Source: Kitasatospora kifunensis (GTDB lineage Bacteria; Actinomycetota; Actinomycetes; Streptomycetales; Streptomycetaceae). From it: a stretch of DNA of 64,000 nucleotides. Numbering within the stretch: position 1 is the stretch's first letter; each line of letters opens with the position of its first letter. The translations under genes and the position numbers were made by a program. The DNA lies in NCBI RefSeq assembly GCF_014203855.1, contig NZ_JACHJV010000001.1:4960001-5024000 (forward strand). Reading direction: 5' to 3'. This document shows, one piece after another, positions 16,177-24,562 of the stretch. A model generated the notes under the pieces. That model searched no databases and had not been told where the DNA came from. It saw only the letters and a list, made by a program, of their open reading frames with translations.

Positions 16177-16192
16177 GTGACACCGCTGTGAC
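16177..16192. promoter_or_regulatory. AfsQ1 binding site GTGAC-N6-GTGAC
   Basis: Two GTGAC direct repeats separated by exactly six bases (ACCGCT) lie between the divergent afsQ1 and sigQ genes. This matches the published AfsQ1 consensus GTnAC-n6-GTnAC, so the regulator probably controls sigQ and itself here. Confidence 0.85.
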
Positions 16193-16319
16193 AGTCGCCG
16201 GACACCGTCATGACGGGCGGCGGGCAAGCTTTTCCATGTCACCGCGACGGACCGGACACCACCGGGACGCGGCGGAGGCACCGGAATGAACCCGCTAGTA
16301 CCGACCATGGGGGCGCCAC

Positions 16320-17216
16320 ATGAACGCAACGCTTGAGACCCGGGGCATCTGGGATGCGCACAACCCGGCCGTCCGCGGCGTGCGTCCGGCGGCTCACCGC
16401 GTGGTCGAGCACAGTGTGGTCGATCACCGCGTGGTTGAGCACAGCAGGGTCGAGCACTGCACGGGGACCCGCCGGGTGAGCGGCGGGAGCCGGACGGGCG
16501 AGCACCGCTCGTTCGTTCGGCCGGGGAGTGTTCCGGTGGGGGCGGGGAACGGCCAGAACGCCAGCGGCTCGGGGGAGTCGGCGGACGGCCAGATGACGGG
16601 CGCCACCCTCTACCGGCTCGCGCCGGTGGAGGAGCGCGTCCAGCAGGGCGAGCAGGGAAGCGCGCAGGGGGAGCACTCGGCCGTCGAGGCGGACCACCTG
16701 GCGGAGTTCACCGCGTATGTGCGCGAGCGTCGCGCTTCCCTCTACGCCACTGCCTACCACCTGACCGGCGACCGCTTCGAGGCCGAGGACCTGCTGCAGA
16801 GCGCGCTCTTCAGCACCTACCGCGCCTGGGGCCGGATCAGCGACAAGGCGGCGGTCGGCGGCTACCTGCGCCGCACCATGACCAACCTGCACATCTCCGC
16901 CTGGCGGCGGCGCAAGCTCAACGAGTACCCGACCGAGGAGCTGCCGGAGACGGTCGGCGACACCGACGCCATGGGCGGCACCGAGCTGCGCGCCGTGCTC
17001 TGGCAGGCGCTCGCCAAGCTCCCGGAGAACCAGCGCACCATGCTGGTCCTGCGCTACTACGAGGGCCGCACCGACCCGGAGATCGCCGACATCCTGAACA
17101 TCAGCGTCGGCACCGTCAAGAGCAGCATCTGGCGCGCCCTGCGCCGCCTGCGCGACGACGAGCAGCTCAACCGCACCGGTGACCTCGCGCACGCCTTCGG
17201 CGAGCTGGTGGCGTAA
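16320..17216 (+). CDS. sigQ: ECF sigma factor SigQ
   Basis: An extracytoplasmic-function (SigE-type) RNA polymerase sigma factor. Region 2 is at about residues 140-205 (RERRASLYATAYHLTGD, EAEDLLQSALFSTYRAW). Region 4 is at about 225-285 (LAKLPENQRTMLVLRYYEG, then ISVGTVKSSIWRALRRLR). The first 125 residues form an atypical extension that contains four imperfect copies of a VVEHS pentapeptide. ATG 16320 gives 298 residues; an internal ATG at 16593 would give a more standard 207, so the start is uncertain. It is divergent from afsQ1, as in S. coelicolor, where SigQ antagonises AfsQ1-driven antibiotic synthesis. Confidence 0.85.
   Translation: MNATLETRGIWDAHNPAVRGVRPAAHRVVEHSVVDHRVVEHSRVEHCTGTRRVSGGSRTGEHRSFVRPGSVPVGAGNGQNASGSGESADGQMTGATLYRLAPVEERVQQGEQGSAQGEHSAVEADHLAEFTAYVRERRASLYATAYHLTGDRFEAEDLLQSALFSTYRAWGRISDKAAVGGYLRRTMTNLHISAWRRRKLNEYPTEELPETVGDTDAMGGTELRAVLWQALAKLPENQRTMLVLRYYEGRTDPEIADILNISVGTVKSSIWRALRRLRDDEQLNRTGDLAHAFGELVA
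16401..16460 (+). repeat. Four tandem 15-bp units inside sigQ
   Basis: In-frame units encode VVEHS, VVDHR, VVEHS and RVEHC. They lie in the N-terminal extension of SigQ upstream of region 2. Copy number could differ between strains without breaking the frame. Confidence 0.9.
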
Positions 17217-17342
17217 CGGTTCGGCGGTTCAACAGGTCAACGATTCAACACAGAACTCCCGTCGGGGGACGGGTGAGGGCGCGGAGGTCGACACAAGGCT
17301 CGGGGGAGCCGTCGGCAGGGAAGCCGCGAACTCGCAGAAAAG

Positions 17343-17379
17343 CCGGGCCCGGTGTCTTGGGAGAGGACACCGGGCCCGG
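17343..17379. terminator. Bidirectional terminator after sigQ
   Basis: A 14-bp perfect stem (CCGGGCCCGGTGTC and complement) with a 9-nt loop lies between the convergent sigQ and AraC-family genes. Confidence 0.88.
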
Positions 17380-17407
17380 TTGCGTGCCCTGGGGGTGTAA
17401 CCGCTTC

Positions 17408-18391
17408 CTACGATCCGTCCGCTGTCGATACCGAGGCGTTTCGCCGATCCGCCCGCTCGGCGGCCCTGCGGCCCTGGTCGCGGTAGCGGCCGGGGGAGAG
17501 GCCGTACTCGCGTTTGAAGGCCTTGGCGAAGGCGAACTCGCTGAGGTATCCGGTCTGTTGGGCGATGGTGCGCAAAGGGGCGTCGGATTCGCGCAGCAGG
17601 CGGCCCGCCGTGGTCATCCGCCACCAGGTGAGGTAGCCGAGCGGGGGCTGGCCGACCAGGGCGGTGAAGCGGCGGGCGAAGGCGGCGCGGGACAGGCCGG
17701 CTCGGGCGCCGAGTTCCTCGACGGTCCAGGGATGGGCCGGGGCGCCGTGGATCTCCTGAAGGGCGGCGGTCACCGCCTCGTCGCCCAGCGCGGCGGCCCA
17801 GCCGCTGGTGGCCGTGCAGCAGATCTCCTCGAAGAAGGCCCGCAGGATGTAGAGCAGCAGCGTGTCGAGCAGCGCGGGCATCGCCGCGTCCGAGCCGAGT
17901 CGGCGCTCGGTCAGCTCGGCGCCGAGCAGATCGACCAGGGAGCGCAGGCCCGGGTGGCGGCCGACCCGGGCGGGCAGGTGGACCACGGCGGGCAGCGCGG
18001 CCAGCAGCGGGTGCGGGCGGACCTGGTTGAGCTGGTAGGCGCCGCAGAGCATGGTGGTGACCTCGCCGCCGGTCGGCTCGCTGATCAGCTGGTCGCACTC
18101 GGCCGGCAGCAGTCCGCCGTCGGTGAGGACCACCTGGACCAGCTCGGTCTCCAGTGAGTCCGCCAGTCCGTAGCCGAGGCCGCGCGGCAGCAGGACCACA
18201 TCGCCGACGCCGAGCCTGATCGGTGGTGCGCCCTCGGGAGGCAGCAGCCAGCACGAGCCCTGCAGCACGATGTGGAAGCCGGCGCCCGGGGCGGGTGGGA
18301 AGCGCAGGCCCCAGGGGGCGAGCTTGTCGGTGCGGCCGGAGTGCGGCCGGCCGGTGCGCATTGCGGTGATCGCGTCGCTGAGCACGTCCAT
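17408..18391 (-). CDS. AraC-family regulator with cupin N-terminal domain
   Basis: A one-component regulator of 327 residues. The N-terminal cupin-like sensor (about 10-190) has HIVLQGSCWLL and VLLPRGLGYGL. The C-terminal double helix-turn-helix (about 225-320) has WTVEELGARAGLSRAAFARRF and the conserved GYLSEFAFAKAFKREYG followed by SPGRYR. ATG 18391 is preferred: TACGCT ends 6 nt upstream, giving a leaderless transcript, while the longer frame has no ribosome-binding site. It is divergent from the medium-chain oxidoreductase gene across 160 bp that contain CGTCAG-N4-CTGACG, the usual layout for an AraC protein controlling a detoxifying oxidoreductase. Confidence 0.88.
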   Translation of the reverse strand: MDVLSDAITAMRTGRPHSGRTDKLAPWGLRFPPAPGAGFHIVLQGSCWLLPPEGAPPIRLGVGDVVLLPRGLGYGLADSLETELVQVVLTDGGLLPAECDQLISEPTGGEVTTMLCGAYQLNQVRPHPLLAALPAVVHLPARVGRHPGLRSLVDLLGAELTERRLGSDAAMPALLDTLLLYILRAFFEEICCTATSGWAAALGDEAVTAALQEIHGAPAHPWTVEELGARAGLSRAAFARRFTALVGQPPLGYLTWWRMTTAGRLLRESDAPLRTIAQQTGYLSEFAFAKAFKREYGLSPGRYRDQGRRAAERADRRNASVSTADGS

Positions 18392-18498
18392 GCGGGGAGC
18401 GTAGCGCGCACGGATGCTCCTGGAGGCGAGACGATCGGACAGGAAAGCGAGCTTTTCCGGCATGGTCCGTCTCTGTGGTGGCTCCTAGATTGGAAGCA

Positions 18499-18514
18499 CG
18501 TCAGCGAGCTGACG
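18499..18514. promoter_or_regulatory. Palindrome CGTCAG-N4-CTGACG
   Basis: A perfect 6-bp inverted repeat about 40 bp upstream of the oxidoreductase start, in the region shared with the divergent AraC gene. It is a candidate operator; the binder is inferred. Confidence 0.5.
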
Positions 18515-18550
18515 ACAGATCATCTGACACTCCTGATGGGGGATTCCACC

Positions 18551-19543
18551 ATGGCCAAGGCAGTGGTGTTCGACGAGACCGGTGGACCCGAGGTCCTGAA
18601 GATCGTGGCGGTGGAGCTCGGTGAGCCGGGCCCGGACGAGGTGCTGGTGCGGGTCGAGGCGCTCGGGCTGAACCGGGCGGAGGCACTGTTCCGCGCCGGC
18701 ACGTACTTCTACCAGCCCGAACTGCCCGCCTCCCGGCTCGGCTACGAGGCCACCGGTGTGGTGGAGGCGATCGGCGAGGCGGTCACCGAGTTCGCGGTCG
18801 GCGACCTGGTGAGCACCGCCGCGTTGGGGCACCTGAGCACTCACGGCGTCTACGGGGACCGGGTGTTGGTGCCCGCGGCCAACCTGCTCCAGCGTCCGGG
18901 CGGGGCCGACGTGGACGCGGTGACCGGGGTCGCCGTCTGGCTCTCCTACAGCACCGCGTACGGCGCACTGGTGGAGAAGGGCGGGATGCGTCCGGGTGAC
19001 ACGGTGCTGATCCCCGCGGCCTCCAGCAGCGTGGGGGTGGCCGCGATCCAGATCGCCCGGCACCTGGGGGCGATCCCGGTGGCGGTGACCCGCACGGCGA
19101 AGAAGCGCGAGCAGCTGCTGGAGCTCGGTGCGGCGCACGTGATCGTGTCGGACGAGGAGGACCTGCTGGCCCGGGTCGGCGAGATCACCGGCGGGCGGGG
19201 CGCCGAACTGGTCTTCGACCCGGTGGCCGGACCCGGGCTGGCCACCGTCGCGCAGGCGGTGGCGCCCGGCGGGCTGCTGATCGTCTACGGCTGGCTGGAC
19301 CAGCGTCCGACCCCGCTGCCGCTCAACTGGAGCCTGCGGATCCTCGGTTACAGCAACCTGGACGTCACCGGGGACCCGGCCGCGCGGCGCCGGGCGTGGC
19401 ACTTCATCGACGCCGGCCTGCGCGTGGGGACGCTGGCGCCGGTGGTGGACCGGACCTTCGACCTGAGCGAGATCGTCGACGCGCACCGGCACCTGGAGTC
19501 GAACGAGCAGGTGGGCAAGGTCGTGGTGACGGTTTCGCACTGA
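18551..19543 (+). CDS. Medium-chain dehydrogenase/reductase (quinone oxidoreductase-like)
   Basis: A 330-residue NADPH-dependent reductase of the MDR superfamily. The GroES-like N-terminal domain has GLNRAEALFRAGTYFY and GYEATGVVEAIG. The Rossmann domain has VLIPAASSSVGVAAIQIA, in which the nucleotide-binding loop is altered to AASSSVG as in many zeta-crystallin-like enzymes. No catalytic zinc cysteine or histidine set is visible, so it is probably a zinc-independent quinone or enone reductase. GGGGGA lies 8 nt before ATG 18551. It is divergent from the AraC regulator, which probably induces it, and ends in a strong terminator. Confidence 0.87.
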   Translation: MAKAVVFDETGGPEVLKIVAVELGEPGPDEVLVRVEALGLNRAEALFRAGTYFYQPELPASRLGYEATGVVEAIGEAVTEFAVGDLVSTAALGHLSTHGVYGDRVLVPAANLLQRPGGADVDAVTGVAVWLSYSTAYGALVEKGGMRPGDTVLIPAASSSVGVAAIQIARHLGAIPVAVTRTAKKREQLLELGAAHVIVSDEEDLLARVGEITGGRGAELVFDPVAGPGLATVAQAVAPGGLLIVYGWLDQRPTPLPLNWSLRILGYSNLDVTGDPAARRRAWHFIDAGLRVGTLAPVVDRTFDLSEIVDAHRHLESNEQVGKVVVTVSH

Positions 19544-19584
19544 CGGAACGGTGTCCCACTGACGGAACACGGATAGTGGCGGTC

Positions 19585-19614
19585 GACCACGCGGCCCTGA
19601 GGGGCCGCGTGGTC
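19585..19614 (+). terminator. Terminator after the oxidoreductase gene
   Basis: A 13-bp perfect stem (GACCACGCGGCCC and complement) with a TGAG loop. The rest of the 420-bp gap up to 19964 holds no convincing gene apart from the orphan frame at 19615-19852. Confidence 0.88.
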
Positions 19615-19852
19615 GCAGGTATCCGGGAGGTTGCGTCCTGGGACCTGGTGGAGGCGGCGGCGGTGCTCGCGCGGGTGGGCCGGCGCCGGTTGTTCGCACG
19701 CGTGACCGCAACCGGTCATCCTTGCGGCGATATGCCATCCGTTCGAGGGAAACGGCTTTCGGTGGCTTGCCGTTGGCGTCCGGCGCCGACCCGATCGCAC
19801 GTGCGTTCTGCAGGGCCATGAGGGGAATCGGCACGGTCGGCGTCTTTGCCAT
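19615..19852 (-). other. Orphan reading-frame fragment with good ribosome-binding site
   Basis: A GAGGGAG lies 9 nt before an ATG at 19852 that opens MAKTPTVPIPLMALQNAR. After about 55 residues of plausible protein the frame becomes Pro/Arg-rich. It runs without a stop through the terminator hairpin and antisense through the oxidoreductase gene, so the natural C-terminus appears to be lost. It sits 112 nt downstream of the DUF2637 gene on the same strand. It is read as the surviving 5' part of a gene. No homologue is recognised, and the right-hand limit given here is arbitrary. Confidence 0.35.
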
Positions 19853-19964
19853 CAAATGATTCTCCCTCTACGCCATTGGCATATTCAGTTGGCGCCTGTG
19901 GGTATGAACTGGCCATGTGTCACCTTGGCGGGCCGGTGGCGGGTGCGCCGCAATGGCGGCCCAC

Positions 19965-20729
19965 TCAGCGAGTTGCCTTGCGGGCGGTGTGACGTGGGGT
20001 ACGGCGGGCGGTGTGAGCGACGGTGAGTTGGCGGACGAGCTGGTGCAGGGAGACGGCTGCGGTGATGGGAGGCAGGCCCGCAACAACGATGTCGAGGACG
20101 CTGAGATATGTCTGGCACGCATCGGAGATGCAGAGTCCGGTCGCGACGCTGGAGAAGATGACCACCACGGCCCACGAGTGCACCGGCCGACGCCCTTCGA
20201 GGGCGGCGCGCAGAACCGAGAGACAGCCCACGAGCCACGGTCCGTAAACGATGACCGGCCACAGGTGCGACAACCCGTGCGGCACGCGGGACTGCGCCAG
20301 GTCCCGCAGCGGGTCGTAGGAGAGCATTCCACCCAGGACGCACACGGCCGTGACCGTCACGGCGGTCAGTACTCCGAACGCCTCTCCGATGAGCAACGGC
20401 CATGAAACGACCGTGGGTTGAGGTCGGCGTCGGCGACGGGGAGTGAGCGGGGCACCCAGGTCGGTGGAGTCCAGGCCAGCGGAGTGCGGGCCGGCCGAGT
20501 GCAGTGTGGTGTCGTCGAGGGGGCTGCGCGGACGGGGCAGCGGAATCTCCTCGGTGCCCCAGCCGTCATGTCCATCGGTGGCCGGGAACCCAAGTCGCAG
20601 GCCGCGGCGTGCGGTATCCCCGTCGTAGCGGCCGCCGGGTTCGTAGAGCGCTGCCGCGGCGAGGTCGTCCAGGATGCCGTAGGGGGCGGCCCCGTACCGG
20701 AGGGAGAACTCGCCCGCTTGGTCATACAT
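19965..20729 (-). CDS. DUF2637 (SpdB-like) membrane protein
   Basis: A 254-residue protein with a soluble, variable N-terminal half (residues 1-120, rich in Asp/Gly/Pro) and a C-terminal membrane domain of four hydrophobic segments, including LLIGEAFGVLTAVTVTAV, VIVYGPWLVGCLSVLRAAL, WAVVVIFSSVATGLCIS and VVAGLPPITAAVSLHQLV. The layout and the AGLPP turn match DUF2637, a family that includes the SpdB plasmid-spread proteins of Streptomyces. ATG 20729 has GGAG 6 nt upstream. The basic tail (TARRTPRHTARKATR) would be cytosolic. It lies in an accessory stretch. A role in conjugative spread is known only for plasmid relatives. Confidence 0.7.
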   Translation of the reverse strand: MYDQAGEFSLRYGAAPYGILDDLAAAALYEPGGRYDGDTARRGLRLGFPATDGHDGWGTEEIPLPRPRSPLDDTTLHSAGPHSAGLDSTDLGAPLTPRRRRRPQPTVVSWPLLIGEAFGVLTAVTVTAVCVLGGMLSYDPLRDLAQSRVPHGLSHLWPVIVYGPWLVGCLSVLRAALEGRRPVHSWAVVVIFSSVATGLCISDACQTYLSVLDIVVAGLPPITAAVSLHQLVRQLTVAHTARRTPRHTARKATR

Positions 20730-20798
20730 GGCCAACTCCACATGCTGTCACTGCTGTTGATCGACCTGCCAAGGTTCTCGCCAGTCGTGTCGCGGGGA

Positions 20799-21059
20799 TC
20801 ATCCTTCGACGGCTGCCGGCTCGGCGCCGATGCGCGCGGCGAAGTTCTCCTCGATCTGGCGGATCGTCCGTAGGAAGTCGGCCAGCAGGCGCGAGCAGTG
20901 CCGCAGGACAACGCGTTCGCCGTTGCATGACAGGTAGCCGGTCCGCAGAACGTCGCCTGCGGCGTTCCTGCGATCGGGGACGAAGAGCCACTTTCCGACG
21001 CTGCAGACAGGATCACGATCCGACAGGGGCAAGGTATTTGCGCAGCACGTTGAACTCAT
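20799..21059 (-). CDS. Orphan small protein
   Basis: An 86-residue protein of unknown function and no recognised fold. It has a cysteine pair near the start (STCCANT), further cysteines at VCSVG, LSCNG and LRHCS, a charged C-terminal helix (RLLADFLRTIRQIEENFAAR) and a Leu/Arg-rich centre. ATG 21059 is chosen because GTTAAT ends 6 nt upstream, giving a leaderless start; ATG 21092 is an alternative that adds 11 residues. It lies 69 nt upstream of the DUF2637 gene on the same strand and is probably its operon partner. GC content is below the window average. Confidence 0.5.
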   Translation of the reverse strand: MSSTCCANTLPLSDRDPVCSVGKWLFVPDRRNAAGDVLRTGYLSCNGERVVLRHCSRLLADFLRTIRQIEENFAARIGAEPAAVEG

Positions 21060-21134
21060 GCCCTCATTAACGACCGAGTGCCGGATTCGCATCTGCGGAA
21101 TTCGGGCGTCTTTTCATATCCAATTCCCGTTGCG

Positions 21135-21328
21135 CTCCCCGAAATTCCCCGAGTAGTACACCGGGTGCTATGCGGAACTATATGCGCAGGATGCTCGCCG
21201 AAATTCCCCAACGAAGACCGGGGGTGGCCATCATACATTCATTACCGCTGGCAGCTGCTCGGCGAACTTCCCCAAGTGGTCCAGGGGGGTGGCGCGTTCG
21301 CGGCCAGCGGTGCTCTCCCAAATTCCCC
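21135..21328 (+). repeat. Array of four iteron-like direct repeats
   Basis: Four copies of a 16-bp element, consensus CTCnSCSAAMTTCCCC, occur at 21135-21150, 21194-21209, 21258-21273 and 21313-21328. Start-to-start spacings are 59, 64 and 55 bp. Three copies are preceded by TG. A partial CAATTCCC lies at 21121. They occupy the AT-richer 405-bp gap (21060-21464) between the divergent orphan gene and the IS21-like gene, a position suited to a multi-site operator or a plasmid-type origin. No terminal inverted repeats were seen. Confidence 0.8.
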
Positions 21329-21464
21329 ACCCCGTGACAACGAGTGAACAAAGCCTCGGCTACTCAGATTCTTCTTCATCGTGTAACGTTTTCGCCTCGT
21401 CAGGGCTTCCGCCATCAACTTGCACTCGGCACGATTCTCGGGTCCGACTTGAAGGGGATCTGGA

Positions 21465-22775
21465 ATGCTCACCAGGAAGGAATACGCGGAAGCGCGGGAA
21501 CTGCACCGCGCGGGATGGTCGATCTCGGCGATCGCCCGGCACCTGGGGCGTGACCGCAAAACGCTGAGGTCGTACCTCGGCGGCAGACGGGTCGCGGGGG
21601 TCCGCAGTCCGGCCCAGGACGTGAGCCTGCGCTTCCTGCCCTACTGCCGCCAGCGCCTGGCCGATGATCCACACCTCCCGGCGACCGCGCTGTTGGCGGA
21701 AGTCGTCGAGCTGGGCTATCCGGGTGGCTATTCCACCCTCACCCGCGCCATCCGCAAGCACCAGGCGCGGCCGCCCTGCCGGTGGTGCGGCCCCGGCATG
21801 TCGCGCGCCGGGACACGATCCCCGGACCGGGCGGGCGATGAGATCCGGTTCGGCTGGCTGGAGCTTGCCGATCCCCCCGCGCGGTGGGGTTGCGACAGCC
21901 GTCTCCACCTGCTGACGGGCTCGCTCGCGAGCTCGGGCCGCTGGCGTGCGGTCCTGACCGAGAGCAGGGATCTCCCGCAACTGGTGGAAGCCGTGGATCA
22001 GGTGATGCGGCGTCTGGGCGGCACTGCGCCGCGCTGGCGACTCGACCCCTCGGCGGCCGCCTGCTGCGCGACGAACGGGCGGGTGACACCGGCCTTCGCC
22101 GAGGTGGCGAGGTACTACGGCGCGGCAGTCGACCTCTCCCGCGCCCAGGAGGACGGTTGTGAGGGTGGTGAGGACGACGCGGACGACGGGCTCGGCGCGG
22201 ACCGTGCCGCGGTGCTCCGGTCCTGGTGGAGCTCTGCCTCGCACGGCGCCAGCCTCCAGGCCGCGCAGGACGATCTCGACCGGCTCGCGGCGCGGATGGA
22301 CCTTCGCCACCAGGACGTCGACGGCACCCGCGCCACGCCCGGCGCAACCGCCGCACCGGCGCGGACGCTGCTGGATCTGCCGGAGCTGCCCTTCCCCGCC
22401 TCCGTGTGCGTCAGTCGTATCGTCAGTTCCCAGGGACTGGTGTCCTTCCGAGGCAGCTTCTACGCGGTCCACGTCGATCTGGCCGGCGCCCTGGTGGAGG
22501 TGCGTCAGCGCCTGGACAAGCCGTACCTGTCGATCGCGACGCTGAACGGAGCGGTCATCGCCCGCCACCCCCTGGCACCGCCGGGAGCAGGCCTGACGGT
22601 GGTCGACCGCGGCCACGCCATCGCCCCGGACGCCCTGGAGCGCCCCGCGCGCCTGCCTCGCGCCGAAGCACGGGCCTGCCAGGGCGGTAAGGGCCGCCGG
22701 CCGCTCTCCGCGGCGGCGCTGGCCGAGGCCGAGGCCCTGCGCGCCGGTACGCAGGCCGACGTGCGCCTGGAGTGA
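21465..22775 (+). CDS. IS21 IstA-like / Mu-transposase-domain protein, probably catalytically inactive
   Basis: A 436-residue relative of IS21-type transposases. The N-terminal resolvase-like helix-turn-helix is intact: YAEARELHRAGWSISAIARH, then LGRDRKTLRSYL, at residues 4-38. The integrase-like core follows, but where streptomycete homologues have a WDW motif carrying the first catalytic aspartate this protein reads RFGWLELADPP. The region expected to hold the final glutamate is replaced by an acidic stretch (EDGCEGGEDDADDGLGADR). The second aspartate region (WRLDPSAAACC) and the C-terminal beta domain (SFRGSFYAVHVDLAG) remain. There is no istB partner. AAGGGG lies 8 nt before the ATG. It is probably a DNA-binding protein derived from a transposase. 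Confidence 0.75.
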   Translation: MLTRKEYAEARELHRAGWSISAIARHLGRDRKTLRSYLGGRRVAGVRSPAQDVSLRFLPYCRQRLADDPHLPATALLAEVVELGYPGGYSTLTRAIRKHQARPPCRWCGPGMSRAGTRSPDRAGDEIRFGWLELADPPARWGCDSRLHLLTGSLASSGRWRAVLTESRDLPQLVEAVDQVMRRLGGTAPRWRLDPSAAACCATNGRVTPAFAEVARYYGAAVDLSRAQEDGCEGGEDDADDGLGADRAAVLRSWWSSASHGASLQAAQDDLDRLAARMDLRHQDVDGTRATPGATAAPARTLLDLPELPFPASVCVSRIVSSQGLVSFRGSFYAVHVDLAGALVEVRQRLDKPYLSIATLNGAVIARHPLAPPGAGLTVVDRGHAIAPDALERPARLPRAEARACQGGKGRRPLSAAALAEAEALRAGTQADVRLE

Positions 22776-22793
22776 CACCAGCGGTACGCAGGC

Positions 22794-23441
22794 TCAGGCG
22801 CTGACCGCGACCCGCTCGCCCCGGCGCACCACCGCGCGCACCCGGGCGGCCGCCTCGTCGCCCGCGCAGGCGTGGGCGCCGAGTTCGACCTGGCGGGCCA
22901 CGATCCCGTGCTCGGCGCGCATCAGGCGCCAGCCGCGGCGCAGCAGGTAGGGGACGGCCTTGCGGCCCTCGCGGACGTCGCGGCGAAAGCGGCGCCAGGC
23001 GGTGGTCAGCGGGCGGTTGCGCAGGCAGAGCGCCGCGCCGAGCAGGTCCTCGGCCTCGCAGGCGGCGATCAGTTCGGCGGCGAAGATGCCCTCGGCGATG
23101 AACGCGGGGGCGCCGGCCAGCTCCAGGATGTGCGAGCCGGCCCGGGAGCAGGTGGGGATCGAGTAGATGGGCACCTCGGCCCGTCCGGTCTCGGTGAGCT
23201 GCCGGATCGCCGCCAGCGCCTGGTCCCGGTGCCAGGAGAGCGGCGAGTCCCAGTCGGTGCCGGAGCCGTCGGGCAGCAGCGGCAGGCTCGGGTCGCCGTC
23301 GTCCTTGTAGAAGTCGTCGAGCTGGAGCACCGGCAGCGCCAGGCGCTCGGCCAGCGAGGACTTCCCCGAACCCGAGGGCCCGCAGAGCAGCACCACGCGG
23401 GCACGGGTGGTCGGGGCGGGGTTCAGCGGTGTGTCACTCAC
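22794..23441 (-). CDS. udk: Uridine kinase-like P-loop NTPase
   Basis: Probable (deoxy)nucleoside kinase of the uridine kinase/phosphoribulokinase family. The Walker A motif is GPSGSGKSSLAERL (from residue about 18). The substrate loop is LPVLQLDDFYKDDGDPSLP. LSWHRDQALAAI follows, then FIAEGIFAAEL and the lid segment RFRRDVREGRKAVPYLLRRGWRLM. The GTG at 23441 gives 215 residues, the usual size; a more upstream ATG (23471) has no better signal. It would phosphorylate salvaged uridine or cytidine and sits in a region rich in nucleoside genes. It converges on the IS21-like gene with only 18 bp between the stops. Confidence 0.85.
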   Translation of the reverse strand: MSDTPLNPAPTTRARVVLLCGPSGSGKSSLAERLALPVLQLDDFYKDDGDPSLPLLPDGSGTDWDSPLSWHRDQALAAIRQLTETGRAEVPIYSIPTCSRAGSHILELAGAPAFIAEGIFAAELIAACEAEDLLGAALCLRNRPLTTAWRRFRRDVREGRKAVPYLLRRGWRLMRAEHGIVARQVELGAHACAGDEAAARVRAVVRRGERVAVSA

Positions 23442-23550
23442 GAGACACCAGTCTGACGTATTGGGCGCCATGCTCGTAACCCGTCGTACGGACCCAACCG
23501 GACCGGAACGGGAACCCGAGGAACGGGCGAACACAGAACGGGAAAAGGGC

Positions 23551-23589
23551 GACGGACCCGCGCCAGGGGGGGAGAGGCGCGGGCCCGTC
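23551..23589 (-). terminator. Terminator of the deoC-aldehyde dehydrogenase operon
   Basis: A 14-bp stem with one G-U pair (GACGGACCCGCGCC against GGCGCGGGCCCGTC) and an 11-nt loop, about 80 nt beyond the last aldehyde dehydrogenase stop. Confidence 0.75.
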
Positions 23590-23667
23590 AGTGGCGCGTC
23601 CGGGCCCCTGGGGGGGAGAGGGGCACTGGGGACGGCCAGTTCAGGAGGGTGGTCCGGCGGTGCCGGA

Positions 23668-24562
23668 CTACTGACCCATGGGGTGCCAGACCGTCTTGGT
23701 CTCCAGGAAGGAGAGTAGCCGTTCGGTACCCGGGGCATTGGTCCAGTCCTGCGCCGACGGATCAACCGCCGGGCGCAGCACCCGCTTCAATGTATCGGCC
23801 GCGGCCGCCTCCAGGACAGCCGCCGCGCCAGGCCCGTCGGCGGCGATTGCGCCGGTGAGGTCCAGTGCGTTGACGTCCTGGTGCGAGGCCAGCGTCGGGG
23901 CGAGGTCCGCGGTGCGGCCCGAGATGATGTTCACCACGCCGCCGGGGACGTCCGAGGTGGCGAGCACCTCGCCCAGCGACAGGGCCGGCAGCGGGGCGTT
24001 GGCGGCGGCCGCGACCACCACGGTGTTGCCGGTGGCGATCGCCGGAGCGATCACCGAGACCAGGCCGAGGAACGAGTGCCCGTAACCGGCCTGCGGGGCC
24101 ACGATGCCCACCACGCCGGTCGGCTCCGGCACCGAGAGGTTGAAGTACGGCCCGGCCACCGGGTTGGCGGCGCCCGCGATCTGCGCCACCTTGTCGGTCC
24201 AGCCCGCGTACCAGACCCAGCGGTCGATCGCCTGGTCCACCAGCGCGGCGGACTTCTTGGCGCCCAGGCCCTCGGCCGCGGCCACCTCGGCGGCGAACTG
24301 CTCGCGCCGCCCCTGCAGCATCTCGGCCACCCGGTAGAGCACCTGGCCGCGGTTGTACGCGGTGGTCCCGGCCCAGCCCTTCACCGCCGCGCGGGCGGCG
24401 AGGACGGCGTCGCGGGTGTCCTTGCGGGTCCCGAGCGGGGCGTTGGCCAGCCACTGGCCCTTACCGTCAGTCACCTCGTACACCCGTCCGCTCTCGGAGC
24501 GCGGGAACTTCCCGCCGACGAACAGCTTGTAGGTCTTCATCACATCAAGACGCGTGGCGATC

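Noticed and set aside
20761..20798. An additional small gene between the orphan 86-residue protein and the DUF2637 gene
   Set aside because: The gap is too short and has no start with a ribosome-binding site.
21135..21328. Reading the four 16-bp repeats as a CRISPR array
   Set aside because: Repeats are too short and imperfect, spacers of about 40-48 bp are unequal, and there are no cas genes.
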